Shown here piece by piece: positions 27,619-37,215 of a DNA stretch of 64,000 nucleotides. Position 1 is the stretch's first letter. Every line of letters begins with the position of its first letter. Origin of the DNA: an uncultured Pontibacter sp. GTDB taxonomy: Bacteria; Bacteroidota; Bacteroidia; Cytophagales; Hymenobacteraceae. The DNA is taken from the NCBI RefSeq assembly GCF_947495565.1, contig NZ_CANLZM010000006.1:186001-250000 (forward strand). The letters are read 5' to 3'. Under the pieces are notes generated by a model. The model was not told where the DNA came from and ran no database searches. It saw only the letters and a list, made by a program, of their open reading frames with translations. The position numbers were made by a program, and so were the translations under genes.

Positions 27619-30600
27619 TTACTTGAGGTTAATGTTGAGGCCGAGTACATACGTCTTCACTTGCGGATAGAAGTTTCCGTTGCTTACCGGAGACTCCGGA
27701 TCAAAGCCATAAAAGAAGTCTGTCTTTGTCAGCAAGTTGTCTGCGGAAGCATAGATTCGTAGACGGCTTACCCTAAACTTTTCTGTCAGGCTGGCAGGCA
27801 AGGTATAGCCAACCTGCACGTTCTTCAATCTAAGGTAAGAGGCATCCTCCAGCCAGAAAGTTGAGAGTCTTTGGTTGTAACTCTGCTGATAGGCCAGGCG
27901 AGGATAGCTTGCGTCTGTATTCTCTGGTGTCCAGCGGTCCAAATGCACCTTCTGTGGCATATTGCTCTCTGTTGCAAAAGCATGGCGAGCCGATCCATAC
28001 AGGTACCCATCCACTTCACCTACCCCCTGCAGAAAGAAGCTGAAGTCAACGCCTTTCCAGGCCATGTTTCCACGGAAGCCATAGGTATAGCGTGGAATGT
28101 GGCTACCTATTACCTGCCTGTCATCCTCCAGCGTAATTTCGCCGTCACCATCCAAATCCTTGTAGATGATATCGCCTGGCGCTACAGGGTCGCTCTTGAT
28201 ATATGGGAAGTCTGGTACGAAGTTTCCGCTTTCAGGGTCATACCTGAAATCAGACTCCTGGGCAAGGCGTTCTGCCACCAGGCCATAGAAAGCATCGATT
28301 GGCTGACCGATTAGCCTTACTCTCTCGCCATAGGTGGCCAGTGTACCCCCTAAGTCAACTACTTTGTTTCGGACATCCGATACGTTGAAATTACCTCCGT
28401 ACTGGAAATCGCCCTTCTTGTCATTCCAGCCTAATTGCAACTCCCATCCTTTGTTCTCTACCTTACCGGCGTTTTGGGGCGGCTCTGGAGCGCCAAACAC
28501 ACCTGGCTGTGGAATCACGAGCAGAATATCATCGGTTTCGTTGATGAAGTAGTCGGCAGAAACATTCAGGCGGTTACCCAGGAAAGCCAAGTCCAAGCCC
28601 GCGTTTTTCTTTGTTGCCGACTCCCAGGTCAGTAGCTTATTGGCAACAATGGTTTGCCTGACACCGAATGTAATCTCGTTACCGATTGGCATTGTCTCAA
28701 ATGGACTCAAGATATCCATGTAAGCAAAGTCGCCCACCCGGTCATTTCCCTGGGTCCCGTATGAAAGGCGGATCTTACCGAACTCTACCACCTTTCTAAG
28801 GCCTTCAAAGAAACTCTCCTCAGTAAATACCCAACCCACAGAGGCGGCGGCAAACAAGTCCCACCTAACATCTCTGGCAAACCTGGTGGATCCATCATAC
28901 CTGAAGTTGGCCTCTACCAGGTACTTATCCTTAAATCCGTAGTTCACTCTTCCAAAGGCAGAGCGAAGTGCGTTTTGGGAAGCACTGCCGCTATTGAGCT
29001 GGTTCTCCGTACCCAGATTAATATGCCCGATAGCCTGTGAGGCAAGGTTTGTCCTTGTTGCGGCAAAGTAATCACCTTTAGTTTCTTCCTGAGACGCACC
29101 CAGCAGCAGCTTTACATCATGCTGCTCATTGAAACGCTTCTCATACTCGGCTGTACCGATAAAGGTCTGGTACATAGTCGTGTAGTCGCGTGCATCTATT
29201 TCATTGGGATAGCCGGTTCTGTAAATCCGTTCTCCCGTTTCAGGGCTGTAGTAACTGATGGTTTTTGTGAAGATGGTTCGCTTGGAGTTTGAGCGGATCA
29301 AACCGTACTGCCCTCTAAGTTTAAAACCCTCGAACAGTTTAACAGAAGCATTCAGGTTTCCAGTGAATTCCTGCGAGCCGAAGTCATTGGTACCTCCATC
29401 GGTAGCTACGGCAACAGGATTGCTTTGGCCGCCCAAATACCCCCAAGTGCCGGTAGTGAACCGAACTGGCACCAGCGGGATGATAGACAGAGCAGAATAA
29501 ATAGGACCTGTTCCTGCTGCGGCTCCAGCGTATGACCTGTCAATGTAGCCTACATTTGCAGAAACATCTAAACGATCAATTATTGTAGTGCTTAGCTTTG
29601 CCCGAACATTGTGCCTGTTGGCCTTAAAGCTATCCCCCACAACAAGCCCACCTTCGTTTAAATAGCCATAAGACAGGAAGTAGTTTATATTGTTGGCGCC
29701 ACCATTGATGCTAAAGTTGTGGTTCTGCTGCGGCGCACTTTTTTTGAGTACCTCGTTGATCCAATTTGTATTGGCAAAATAGTTAGGATCTGAGCCATTT
29801 CGAGCAAGTTCAATTTCCTCTGGAGAATAAGTTGGATTTCTGCCTGCGTTTACCTGAGACTCGTTCAGCAGTTCCATATACTGTGGCGACCCCAAAAACT
29901 CCGGCAATGCCGTCGGGGTCTGCAAGCCATAGTAGGTGTTGTAAGAAACCGTTGGTTTATCACCTGTGCCTTTCTTAGTGGTGACTACAATAACGCCGTT
30001 GGCGCCGCGTACACCATATATAGAAGAGGAAGCAGCATCTTTTAGCACAGATACACTCTCAATATCGTTCGGATTCAGCAAATCAAGTGTACCACCAGGT
30101 ATTCCATCTATCACCACAAGCGGCGCCGCATTTCCCAAGGTGCCAATTCCTCTAATTCGTATATCGCCGCTGTTGCTGCCCGGAGCACCTGAGGCCCCTG
30201 TAATGGTTACGCCTGGCATCAATCCCTGCAATCCGGAAGTTACATTTGTGATGGGTCTGTCCTCCAGCGCCTCTGCTTCTATCTGGTGTACGGCTCCGGT
30301 AAGGTTTGCTTTTTTCTGAGTTCCATACCCAACTACCACCACTTCATCAAGTGCCTTGGTATCCTCATTAAGGGAAATGGATAAATTATTTTGATCTCCG
30401 ACTGCCATCTCCAGCCTTTCAAAACCTATGTATGAAAAAACCAACACAGGCTGCGCAACACCAGCCACATTAATCGCGAAACTGCCATCTGCCCCTGTTG
30501 TAGCCCCCTTATTGGTACCCTTTAAAGTAACTGATACTCCCGGCAGCACCATCCCGTTCACATCTCTTACAACACCTGACACAGGCCTCTCCTGCCTCTC

Positions 30601-30747
30601 CTGCACCAAGGCACTAAAGGAGGAGGCAAGTGCTTCAGTCTTCATTGCACTTCCTTGAAAAGGGGCAACACCTAGCAATGCGAGCAGTAGCATCGAGCAT
30701 TTTCGCCGTGAGTTTCCCTTGCTTTTGACTTGTAAATCTTCGTTCAT
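27619..30747 (-). CDS. SusC/RagA-family TonB-linked outer membrane transporter
   Basis: This 1042-residue TonB-dependent outer-membrane transporter takes up the glycan captured by SusD. After an N-terminal signal region (about residues 20-45) there is a carboxypeptidase-regulatory-like domain (GVVRDVNGMVLPGVSVTLKG). A TonB-box region follows with EVVVVGYGTQKK, then a plug with GVTITGASGAPGSNSGDIRIRG-type SusC signature and a 22-strand barrel ending in VLGLNINLK. No anti-sigma-interaction N-terminal extension (STN) is seen, so control is more likely through the ROK regulator. Substrate is unknown. Confidence 0.97.
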   Translation of the reverse strand: MNEDLQVKSKGNSRRKCSMLLLALLGVAPFQGSAMKTEALASSFSALVQERQERPVSGVVRDVNGMVLPGVSVTLKGTNKGATTGADGSFAINVAGVAQPVLVFSYIGFERLEMAVGDQNNLSISLNEDTKALDEVVVVGYGTQKKANLTGAVHQIEAEALEDRPITNVTSGLQGLMPGVTITGASGAPGSNSGDIRIRGIGTLGNAAPLVVIDGIPGGTLDLLNPNDIESVSVLKDAASSSIYGVRGANGVIVVTTKKGTGDKPTVSYNTYYGLQTPTALPEFLGSPQYMELLNESQVNAGRNPTYSPEEIELARNGSDPNYFANTNWINEVLKKSAPQQNHNFSINGGANNINYFLSYGYLNEGGLVVGDSFKANRHNVRAKLSTTIIDRLDVSANVGYIDRSYAGAAAGTGPIYSALSIIPLVPVRFTTGTWGYLGGQSNPVAVATDGGTNDFGSQEFTGNLNASVKLFEGFKLRGQYGLIRSNSKRTIFTKTISYYSPETGERIYRTGYPNEIDARDYTTMYQTFIGTAEYEKRFNEQHDVKLLLGASQEETKGDYFAATRTNLASQAIGHINLGTENQLNSGSASQNALRSAFGRVNYGFKDKYLVEANFRYDGSTRFARDVRWDLFAAASVGWVFTEESFFEGLRKVVEFGKIRLSYGTQGNDRVGDFAYMDILSPFETMPIGNEITFGVRQTIVANKLLTWESATKKNAGLDLAFLGNRLNVSADYFINETDDILLVIPQPGVFGAPEPPQNAGKVENKGWELQLGWNDKKGDFQYGGNFNVSDVRNKVVDLGGTLATYGERVRLIGQPIDAFYGLVAERLAQESDFRYDPESGNFVPDFPYIKSDPVAPGDIIYKDLDGDGEITLEDDRQVIGSHIPRYTYGFRGNMAWKGVDFSFFLQGVGEVDGYLYGSARHAFATESNMPQKVHLDRWTPENTDASYPRLAYQQSYNQRLSTFWLEDASYLRLKNVQVGYTLPASLTEKFRVSRLRIYASADNLLTKTDFFYGFDPESPVSNGNFYPQVKTYVLGLNINLK

Positions 30748-31446
30748 AACAACATCAGAGTTTAGTGATTATCTGTTCCTGTATAAGCTATCTATATCTC
30801 AGTTTGAACTTGAGCTATACTTTCAGCTATAGCTCGATAACTTTAGCGTTAATCCTATGCCCAAAGCCAGCTTGTCCTCACCTTGGCAATCTTAAATAAA
30901 TCCAATTTTATACATTAGATCTTTACCCAAGGTCTGCATCGTATTATTTTCTGTACTAGCTGTAACTTTAGTGATTATTGACTCAATCACCACATAAAGA
31001 ATGTATTTTTTTATATTACAAACAAGACTTAAATAATTTTTTAATAAAAGATTAGTTTTAACTATTATTATTTCATTTAATAAAAATCAATAAATTTATT
31101 TATTTCATAATAATTTACTCTTACAGATATCATTATGCTAAAGCTGAGTGATTTTAGCTATAAATTATATTTACATTATCTATGTTATCTTAAAGTAAAC
31201 ACTTACTCACAGTAAGTAGTAAGGCATGTTAATGACTGACGGCAGTAAACTGTAATAAAAAAATGAGTTTCCTACTAAAGCAGCTTTGACAGGTTATTAC
31301 TGATTAGAAATGCAGCACATCGAAAATGAAAGGATTATACTTTCACCTCAGGCTGCTTGCTATCTAGCAGCAGATGAAGTTATTGTGGGGAAATGCCTTG
31401 TAGGGTGCCTATGCTACCTTTGTTTACTTAAATGGTAGAGTAGCTT
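30748..31446. other. Long AT-rich leader region of the susC gene
   Basis: About 700 bp without a supported gene. The stretch 31005-31130 is extremely AT-rich and contains GTTTTAACTATTATT...TTTAATAAAA, resembling the AT-rich element upstream of the ROK regulator. The susC promoter must lie here. No RNA gene is seen. Confidence 0.45.
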
Positions 31447-31481
31447 AAAAAAATAGGGCTGCTCTACTTAGAGCAGCCCTA
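31447..31481 (-). terminator. Intrinsic terminator of the Tsx-like gene
   Basis: A perfect 12-bp stem (31454-31465 with 31470-31481, arm TAGGGCTGCTCT) has a tetraloop ACTT and is followed on the minus strand by T7. It ends the transcript of the gene at 31605-32378. Confidence 0.9.
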
Positions 31482-31604
31482 GGGAGTTTAAAGAAAAAGT
31501 GACTTAAAAGTTGTAACGAGCCCTTACAGACAAACAAACTGCTAGCGCCAGGTTTTGTAGCTGTTCCTATGAATTACCTTAGCTACTGTTTCTTTGCTGA
31601 ATAC

Positions 31605-32378
31605 TTATAACTGAAACAGCACATTTACTTGCAGTATGGATTCGTCAACGCCTTTCAGGCCCACTACGTTTTGCCAGTAACGCCACTCTGTGCCTGCGTA
31701 TACTTTGCCTGGCTTTCCGCGCAGGTTACCCAGGTCCAGCAGCAGTTGCGGCTGCGTCAGGTACTGTGTAGAGCCCGGCCCGCGATCTCCGATAAAGTCC
31801 ATGAAGCCGCGGAAGCGCAAGTGTACTTTTTCAGAGACAGGTAGCGGCACATCCCAACTCGGAGTGAACTGGTAGGTGCCGTGGTACTCAGAGCCGTTTT
31901 GCTTATAGTAGAAGGTTTCCAGTTGCAGCAGCCCCTGCCCCGGCAGGCGGAACTTAAAAGCTGGCCCCAGCAGGTACACGAAAAAATCCTCGTTGCCGCC
32001 AAACAGCACGTTTATACCACCGCCCAGCAATACATCGCTTACGGGCCCCAGGCTTACATCACTGTTTGTGGCTCTGCTCAGGCTTAACTTCGGATACCAC
32101 TCCAGGTACATGGTAGGGCCTTCCAAGCTTACGTTGTTAGACAGATCCGTGAATCCAAAATTTTCAAAATCGCCTATCATCCCGAAGTGCTCCAGCGTGA
32201 TAGTGGCCAGTTCGCCTGACTGGTTCAGCGGCTTGCCATAGAGCAACTGCACATTGGTGCCACCTTTATACATAACCTGTGCTACTGTCTGCTTTTGCGA
32301 CAAAACCAGCAAAAAAGGCAGCAGCAGCAGATACCTTTTGTAAAAATTTATACTTGATTTGGAAAAATGGATACTCAT
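31605..32378 (-). CDS. Outer membrane beta-barrel, Tsx/DUF5020-like
   Basis: This 257-residue protein has a signal peptide (hydrophobic core LLLLPFLLVLS ending near VAQ). The rest is rich in amphipathic strands, with a start like MYKGGTNVQLLYG and an aromatic C-terminus ESILQVNVLFQL, as in outer-membrane barrels. Strands such as PTMYLEWYPKLSLSR and KVYAGTEWRYWQN recall DUF5020/Tsx-like nucleoside or small-molecule channels of Bacteroidota. The family call rests on general layout and is moderate. It lies between SusC and a large glycosidase-like gene, with its own terminator. It could be a diffusion pore for released sugars. Confidence 0.6.
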   Translation of the reverse strand: MSIHFSKSSINFYKRYLLLLPFLLVLSQKQTVAQVMYKGGTNVQLLYGKPLNQSGELATITLEHFGMIGDFENFGFTDLSNNVSLEGPTMYLEWYPKLSLSRATNSDVSLGPVSDVLLGGGINVLFGGNEDFFVYLLGPAFKFRLPGQGLLQLETFYYKQNGSEYHGTYQFTPSWDVPLPVSEKVHLRFRGFMDFIGDRGPGSTQYLTQPQLLLDLGNLRGKPGKVYAGTEWRYWQNVVGLKGVDESILQVNVLFQL

Positions 32379-32504
32379 GAAAATTCGTGTCTGATGGTCA
32401 AGCTTTTTTATAAACTGCTAAATTAGATGCTTAGCGCCAATTTACGGCAAAGCCTAAGAGGTTTATTTGTATCTCTCCCTGGGCCTTTATGTCATAAATC
32501 TTCT

Positions 32505-32542
32505 AAAAAAGCAGCGCCTGCAACTTAGGGGCTGCAGGCGCT
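32505..32542 (-). terminator. Intrinsic terminator of the six-hairpin glycosidase-like gene
   Basis: Stem AGCGCCTGCA (32513-32522) pairs with TGCAGGCGCT (32533-32542). An A6 tract at 32505-32510 reads as T6 on the minus strand. It lies 22 bp after the stop codon. Confidence 0.85.
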
Positions 32543-32563
32543 GGTTCTTTTATTAAGTATAGC

Positions 32564-35263
32564 TTATTTGATTTTAATGAGGCGTATGTAGTCAACCATG
32601 GCCTGATTTACCTCGCCATTCATGTTCTCGTTGTGCGGTTCAAAAGAAAGGGTTAACGTATGGCTGCCCTTCTGAAGCGGCACCTCTACAGCGTTGGTAA
32701 AGCCCCAGTTGTTCCACTCATCGGTGCCACGCTGCGGCAACACAATAGTACCGATAAAGCTGTCGCCTTTCTGAAGTGTGCGGATAGCTGCTTTGTTCTG
32801 CGTATTTATCGGGCCGTTGCCGTTAGCATATCGGAAATCAACAGCGTACACACCATCTTCAGGCACAATCACTTCAATATTTATACTTGCGTTCTGCTTT
32901 TTACTAAGCTCCACAAAGCCGGTGCCTGAAAAATCGCGGTACGGCAGCTTGGCCTTAGGTGCGGATTTCTCCAGCTCGTACACCAGTTTATACTTGTCAG
33001 GCACCACTACCACCGGCTCACTGCCGAAGGAGCTTACGCCGTTTTCATCTATGGCCATTACCATGTATTCCGCGTAGCTATTGGCGTTTACCTGCAGGCT
33101 TGTGCTCTCCGTTTTCACCAGCTCCTCGCCGTTCCTGGTTATTTTGTATGCCACGGCTCCGTCTACGGCTGGCCAGCTAAGCTTGCCGGAAGTATAAGTT
33201 ACCCGCGGCATGTCCGGCGAAGTATAGTCCAGGGTGTGGTTCGATTTGCCTCCCACCTTGTTGTTTGCCAGTTCGATTTTGATATCGTGCTCACCGGTTA
33301 TACTTGCCGGAACCTCGGCGTTCTCCAGCGGCTTACCATCCATGGTAATGGACTTGATCTCGTTGCCATAACCGCTCATCTCGAAGTTTAGCACCGCATT
33401 CCTATACTTAAAGTTGGTCAGGCTGCGGTTGCCGGCAAAGGCCTTCGGCACAAACGGCTTCAGCACCAGCTTGTCTGGCTGCAGGTCCATCCCGAACAGC
33501 ACCTTGTACACCATGCTCAGGTTTCCGGCCACGCTCCATAACTGTCTATCAGAGTTAATCTGGGTGCCGGCATAATCGCCGGTGCTGGCTACAAAATTCT
33601 CTTTGTTTGTCAGGAACAGAGCGGCCGGACGGTAGATGGCACTCATGCTCTCGGTAAGCGCCTGCTCGTTACCGGCTTTGGCCGCAGCCAAGCTCCAGTA
33701 GGCCTGCACAAATGGCCAGATGCCGTTGTTGTGGTACGGCGGTATGCCCGGAATCTGAGGGTAAATGCTCGGAATGCCGTAATCGGTTACAGGCGTATTG
33801 GCCACTACTGTTTTGCTGCGCTCCGCATCGGCCACGTTATAGATCACGCTCAGCGCCTCACCCAAGGCCTCCGCCCTCGGCGACAGCACCATGTAATTGC
33901 GCCCATACAGGTATTGGCCGTAATAGCCTTTCTCCTCCTGCCACAGCAGCTTGTTCATGCCTGCCTTTATACCTTGGGCCATCTCTTTAAACTTGGCAGC
34001 AGCAGCCTTGTCGTTCAGCAGCTCGGCCATTTCAGCGGCTGCCATGTTTGCTTGGTAATGCACCGCGTTTGTACCTAAATTATCTGATGCGTAAATATCA
34101 GCAGGCTGCATCCAGAGCGGGTACGTTTGCTCGCGCCAGTCCAGGAAAGATGATTCGCCGCGCACCATTCCTGTCTCGGAATCATAGGCGTTTCTATAGT
34201 CCTCTTCCAATGATTTCTTGATGATGGCATACGTATCGCGTAGCCAATTCTGATCACCGGTGGCTTTGTATACTTCCCAAGCGGCCATCGCCCAGGTCAT
34301 GCGGTCCGTGGAGACAGGGTAAGCGCCCCCGGTGCCGGTATCCTGTACAATGCGCCCGTCCTTTACCTTGCGCATCAGGCTGTACATGGATACTTTGGGC
34401 TGCAGCTGCGCCATGCCAAGTATAATGCTGTAGCTGATGTCGCGGGTCCAAACGCCGGCCCACTCTTTTCCAGTTCTGAAGGTGCTGTCTGCCTCAATGT
34501 CTTTCTGCATCTCCTCCAGCGACATGTTGTAGAGCGCATCGATCACTGGGTAGTCAGAAGTATACTTTGGGAAGGCAGAGATATCCCGCGTCAGCGCCCA
34601 ATGCGTGGCCGTAGATTTGTCGTCTTCAGGGACATTAAGCTTTAGCGTGATTTCGTAAATACCGTCTCCGTCCGGGTCCTGCAGCTCTGCATCTTTTTTG
34701 CCGCCCAGGTTGTCGAAGTCCCAGGTCAGAGGCGCGGTGTTGCCGGCAATATATACTCCTTTAAAATCTTCCTTATAGATCTTGTCGCCGGTTGCTGAAG
34801 TATAAACGCCATGCTTTTCGAAAGCCTGCAGCACCGGGCGCATGTCCAGGCGCACGGTCATCTCGGTATTAGGCGATAGATACGCATCATTCGGTATCTC
34901 AGACGGATCAGTAAACTGCTGCCCGAAAGTGATAACAGGAGTCTGGCAGCTACCGCTAAGGCAATTAAAGTAATGGTCGGTGCCGGATTTCATTTCATTG
35001 TCACGGCCGTTGATGGCGAACTTGAACGTAATGCGGGGGCTCTGAAATGCATTGGCCGGACTCTTATAATCGGTAGTCATCTCTGTTCTGGAGATAACCC
35101 GAGCCACATGCTCGCCCTGCACCACGCTATCCGGGTAAATGGTATAAGCCTCTGACTGCCAGATGGCAGCTCCACCAATTTCAGCCGTTGGTTTCTGCGA
35201 CTGGCAAGCACCTAAAGCCATCATACTAAACAATATACTTGATTTAAGAGATGTTTTTCTCAT
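32564..35263 (-). CDS. Six-hairpin (alpha/alpha)6 glycosidase-like lipoprotein
   Basis: This 899-residue envelope protein has a signal peptide with lipobox ALGAC. An N-terminal beta domain (about residues 30-240) is followed by a large (alpha/alpha)6 domain (about 250-620) with WAGVWTRDISYSIILGMAQ, GAYPVSTDRMTWAMAAWEVY, SFLDWREQTYPLWMQPADIY and YGIPSIYPQIPG. The Asp and Glu residues in WTRDISY and GESSFLDWREQ are candidate catalytic positions. A fibronectin-III-like segment (about 690-760) and a C-terminal CBM6/35-like domain complete it. The fold is shared by GH15/63/78/92-like and glycogen-debranching enzymes, so the exact family is uncertain. It is probably the main glycan-cleaving enzyme near the SusCD genes. 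Confidence 0.75.
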   Translation of the reverse strand: MRKTSLKSSILFSMMALGACQSQKPTAEIGGAAIWQSEAYTIYPDSVVQGEHVARVISRTEMTTDYKSPANAFQSPRITFKFAINGRDNEMKSGTDHYFNCLSGSCQTPVITFGQQFTDPSEIPNDAYLSPNTEMTVRLDMRPVLQAFEKHGVYTSATGDKIYKEDFKGVYIAGNTAPLTWDFDNLGGKKDAELQDPDGDGIYEITLKLNVPEDDKSTATHWALTRDISAFPKYTSDYPVIDALYNMSLEEMQKDIEADSTFRTGKEWAGVWTRDISYSIILGMAQLQPKVSMYSLMRKVKDGRIVQDTGTGGAYPVSTDRMTWAMAAWEVYKATGDQNWLRDTYAIIKKSLEEDYRNAYDSETGMVRGESSFLDWREQTYPLWMQPADIYASDNLGTNAVHYQANMAAAEMAELLNDKAAAAKFKEMAQGIKAGMNKLLWQEEKGYYGQYLYGRNYMVLSPRAEALGEALSVIYNVADAERSKTVVANTPVTDYGIPSIYPQIPGIPPYHNNGIWPFVQAYWSLAAAKAGNEQALTESMSAIYRPAALFLTNKENFVASTGDYAGTQINSDRQLWSVAGNLSMVYKVLFGMDLQPDKLVLKPFVPKAFAGNRSLTNFKYRNAVLNFEMSGYGNEIKSITMDGKPLENAEVPASITGEHDIKIELANNKVGGKSNHTLDYTSPDMPRVTYTSGKLSWPAVDGAVAYKITRNGEELVKTESTSLQVNANSYAEYMVMAIDENGVSSFGSEPVVVVPDKYKLVYELEKSAPKAKLPYRDFSGTGFVELSKKQNASINIEVIVPEDGVYAVDFRYANGNGPINTQNKAAIRTLQKGDSFIGTIVLPQRGTDEWNNWGFTNAVEVPLQKGSHTLTLSFEPHNENMNGEVNQAMVDYIRLIKIK

Positions 35264-35441
35264 GAATATGGAAGGTATCGATCAATTTAATACTCCTTAT
35301 ACCTAAGCCAAGACAGAAAGTATAGGGAGCTTGAAATTACGAATAATCAACTTAAACGGCGCTAACAGCAGGTTCATGAGCTAAAAAAGAGGTTGCTGCA
35401 ACTGCTCTGCCATATAAGAATTTCAGTGGCCTTTAAGCAAG

Positions 35442-35473
35442 AAAGCCTGCAAACGTTTCCGCATGCAGGCTTT
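35442..35473. repeat. Hairpin, first copy of a repeated terminator-like element
   Basis: AAAGCCTGCA (35442-35451) pairs with TGCAGGCTTT (35464-35473). The same arm sequence recurs at 35705-35735. No classic T-tract follows on the minus strand. Confidence 0.6.
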
Positions 35474-35701
35474 AATTAAATTATGAAACTTTGAATAGTA
35501 AAGCGTTAGTAATGTGCTGAAGGATAAGCGCCAGGGCGGCTCTTGTTATTTTAAGGTCACCCATCCTGCACCTCCGCAGCAATCTCAGGTGGAACAGCAG
35601 TTACCTGCCAGTATATGCCTTTCAGAGTATAAACCGGTTTTTAGCCTTACCATAAAATCAACTGATTAGTATTATACCGCCGCCGTAAACCCTATAAAAA
35701 C

Positions 35702-35735
35702 AAAAAAGCCTGCAAACTCTTCAGTTGCAGGCTTT
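35702..35735 (-). terminator. Hairpin, second copy; probable terminator of the AbiEii-like gene
   Basis: AAAGCCTGCAA (35705-35715) pairs with TTGCAGGCTTT (35725-35735). A6 on the left reads as T6 on the minus strand. It lies about 270 bp after the minus-strand gene ending at 36008. Confidence 0.7.
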
Positions 35736-36007
35736 GCAGAGAGTGAGGGATTTTGTACATCCCACTTATCAATTGAAAACCAACACTTTACAAACCTGCA
35801 CAAAGCACTACTCACCGAATCGCTCACCGCCTGGTTTACTGCGGAATAGCTGCAAATGCTATGATTTAAAAATACTTAAAGATTTCCACTTTGTCAACTT
35901 TACCCGCAGCCACAGCTTCTACATTGGTAGTAACTAATAATCTTAGCTCTTTGTACTAACTTCCCCTATGTTAAGTAAGCCCGTAGCTCCCTGTGACAAC
36001 TTCTACT

Positions 36008-36688
36008 TTAGATTGCGATGATCTGCTCGATCCTCTCCTCTAGCAGCGGCAAGCGGTCCTGATCCATCAGGTGGCAGCCCAATATCTCCTCCCTGTATCG
36101 GCTGTCTCGGATTGCCCTGTACTCTTGCTGCAGGTACTCCCTCACTTCTTTGGGTGCACGCGCGATTTCCTCTACCAGGCGCAGCCTGTTGTCAGTTACA
36201 TACACAATGTCTTCAAAATCGTGGCTTGTGCGGGGATCACCGCCCCGGCTGTGGTAGGCGGCGAACTTGGTTGCCAGGAAGTACGCCACGGGCAGTATGC
36301 GAATGTGCAGATCTCCTGCCAGTGCGACAGTTACCGACTGGTCCAGGCCCGGCTGGTACCAAGGATTAGTGAAACCCAGTATAGCCGGGTCATCCGGCAT
36401 CACATCTATGGTGATGCCCTCGTAGGCAAAGCGGCAGATCACCCTGCTAGACGGATCGGGATAGAACCTTAGCTCCTGCAGGCGCTCCTGAAGCCGGTTC
36501 CAGGCACCGTAGCCAGCCAGCGATACGCTCAGGTCTATATCGCTGGTGGGGCGAACTGCGTCGGCGGCGGGGTCGTCGGCGTAGAGGCTCAGGGTGGCCC
36601 CGCCCACGAACACCATCTCCTCCCGAAGCTCCTGCAGCCCGGTGGCCACCTTCTTGATGACCTCTATGTTGATTGCCTTACCGTCCAT
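36008..36688 (-). CDS. AbiEii-like nucleotidyltransferase (putative toxin)
   Basis: This 226-residue protein is a minimal nucleotidyltransferase of the AbiEii/AbiGii (DUF1814-like) fold. The active-site motif reads VGGATLSLY (Gly29-Gly30) followed by TSDIDLSV (Asp50, Asp52), with a third acidic residue likely in ITIDVMPDD. The C-terminal half is helical and contains FLATKFAAYHSRG and SHDFEDIVYV, as in AbiEii proteins. The gene overlaps its upstream partner by 11 bp, typical of toxin-antitoxin operons. AbiEii-type toxins modify tRNA or other targets with nucleotides. That this one is a toxin is inferred from fold and gene order. Confidence 0.8.
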   Translation of the reverse strand: MDGKAINIEVIKKVATGLQELREEMVFVGGATLSLYADDPAADAVRPTSDIDLSVSLAGYGAWNRLQERLQELRFYPDPSSRVICRFAYEGITIDVMPDDPAILGFTNPWYQPGLDQSVTVALAGDLHIRILPVAYFLATKFAAYHSRGGDPRTSHDFEDIVYVTDNRLRLVEEIARAPKEVREYLQQEYRAIRDSRYREEILGCHLMDQDRLPLLEERIEQIIAI

Positions 36689-37199
36689 TCAGAATTCGCT
36701 TCTCAAGTTCCGCATTGGCCAGCTCCCGCTCCCGCACCCTCCCCACCCGGAGCGCATCCACCAGCGCCAGCAGCTCGTGCAGCTCAGGCTTACTGATTGC
36801 CGCCTCCACGGCCGAAGGGTAAAGCGGTTCTACCGCCTGCCCCCGCTCTTGCCCCTTGGCATAGGGCCAGACCAGCTTTTCGCTGCTCATAATAAGCTCA
36901 TCCAAAGGAGCGGCACTGAAAGCTGTGGGCACCCCTCTCACAATCGCCCCGGGCTCCTGGGGGAAAACATACCGCAAACCGTGCGAAAGGAACTCCAGCA
37001 GCGCGTGCCGCATCACCTTCTTCTTCGACTTATCGATCAGGCCTGCCTTGTAGGACCTGTGGAGCGACTCCGTGACTTCTGACGGGCTAATGCAGGCCTC
37101 CCGGGCGATGTCCTTCATCATCCAGGGGCTATCGCCTTGGGCGACGATGGCCAGCAATACCACGATATCCTGCGGCCGCATGCCGCTGTGCTTCTTCAT
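36678..37199 (-). CDS. Winged-helix protein, putative antitoxin/regulator of the nucleotidyltransferase
   Basis: This 173-residue protein has an N-terminal winged helix (about residues 1-75: DIVVLLAIVAQGDSPWMMKDIAREACISPSEVTESLHRSYKAGLI). A C-terminal region follows with LEFLSHGLRYVFP and PAIVRG-like residues (GAIVRGVPTAFSA), reminiscent of the substrate-binding part of AbiEi-type antitoxins. It is first in a two-gene operon and overlaps the toxin gene by 11 bp. An ATTCGCGAAT palindrome lies just upstream and could be its operator, giving autoregulation. It has no canonical AbiEi length. Confidence 0.72.
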   Translation of the reverse strand: MKKHSGMRPQDIVVLLAIVAQGDSPWMMKDIAREACISPSEVTESLHRSYKAGLIDKSKKKVMRHALLEFLSHGLRYVFPQEPGAIVRGVPTAFSAAPLDELIMSSEKLVWPYAKGQERGQAVEPLYPSAVEAAISKPELHELLALVDALRVGRVRERELANAELEKRILNGR

Positions 37200-37215
37200 T
37201 TATCCTTTATTTGTG

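Larger units (their letters stand above)
35264..36007. other. Long intergenic region with duplicated hairpins
   Basis: About 740 bp without a supported gene. It holds two related hairpins (35442-35473 and 35702-35735) and the presumed promoter of the glycosidase-like gene. It marks the border between the sugar loci and the accessory island. Confidence 0.5.
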
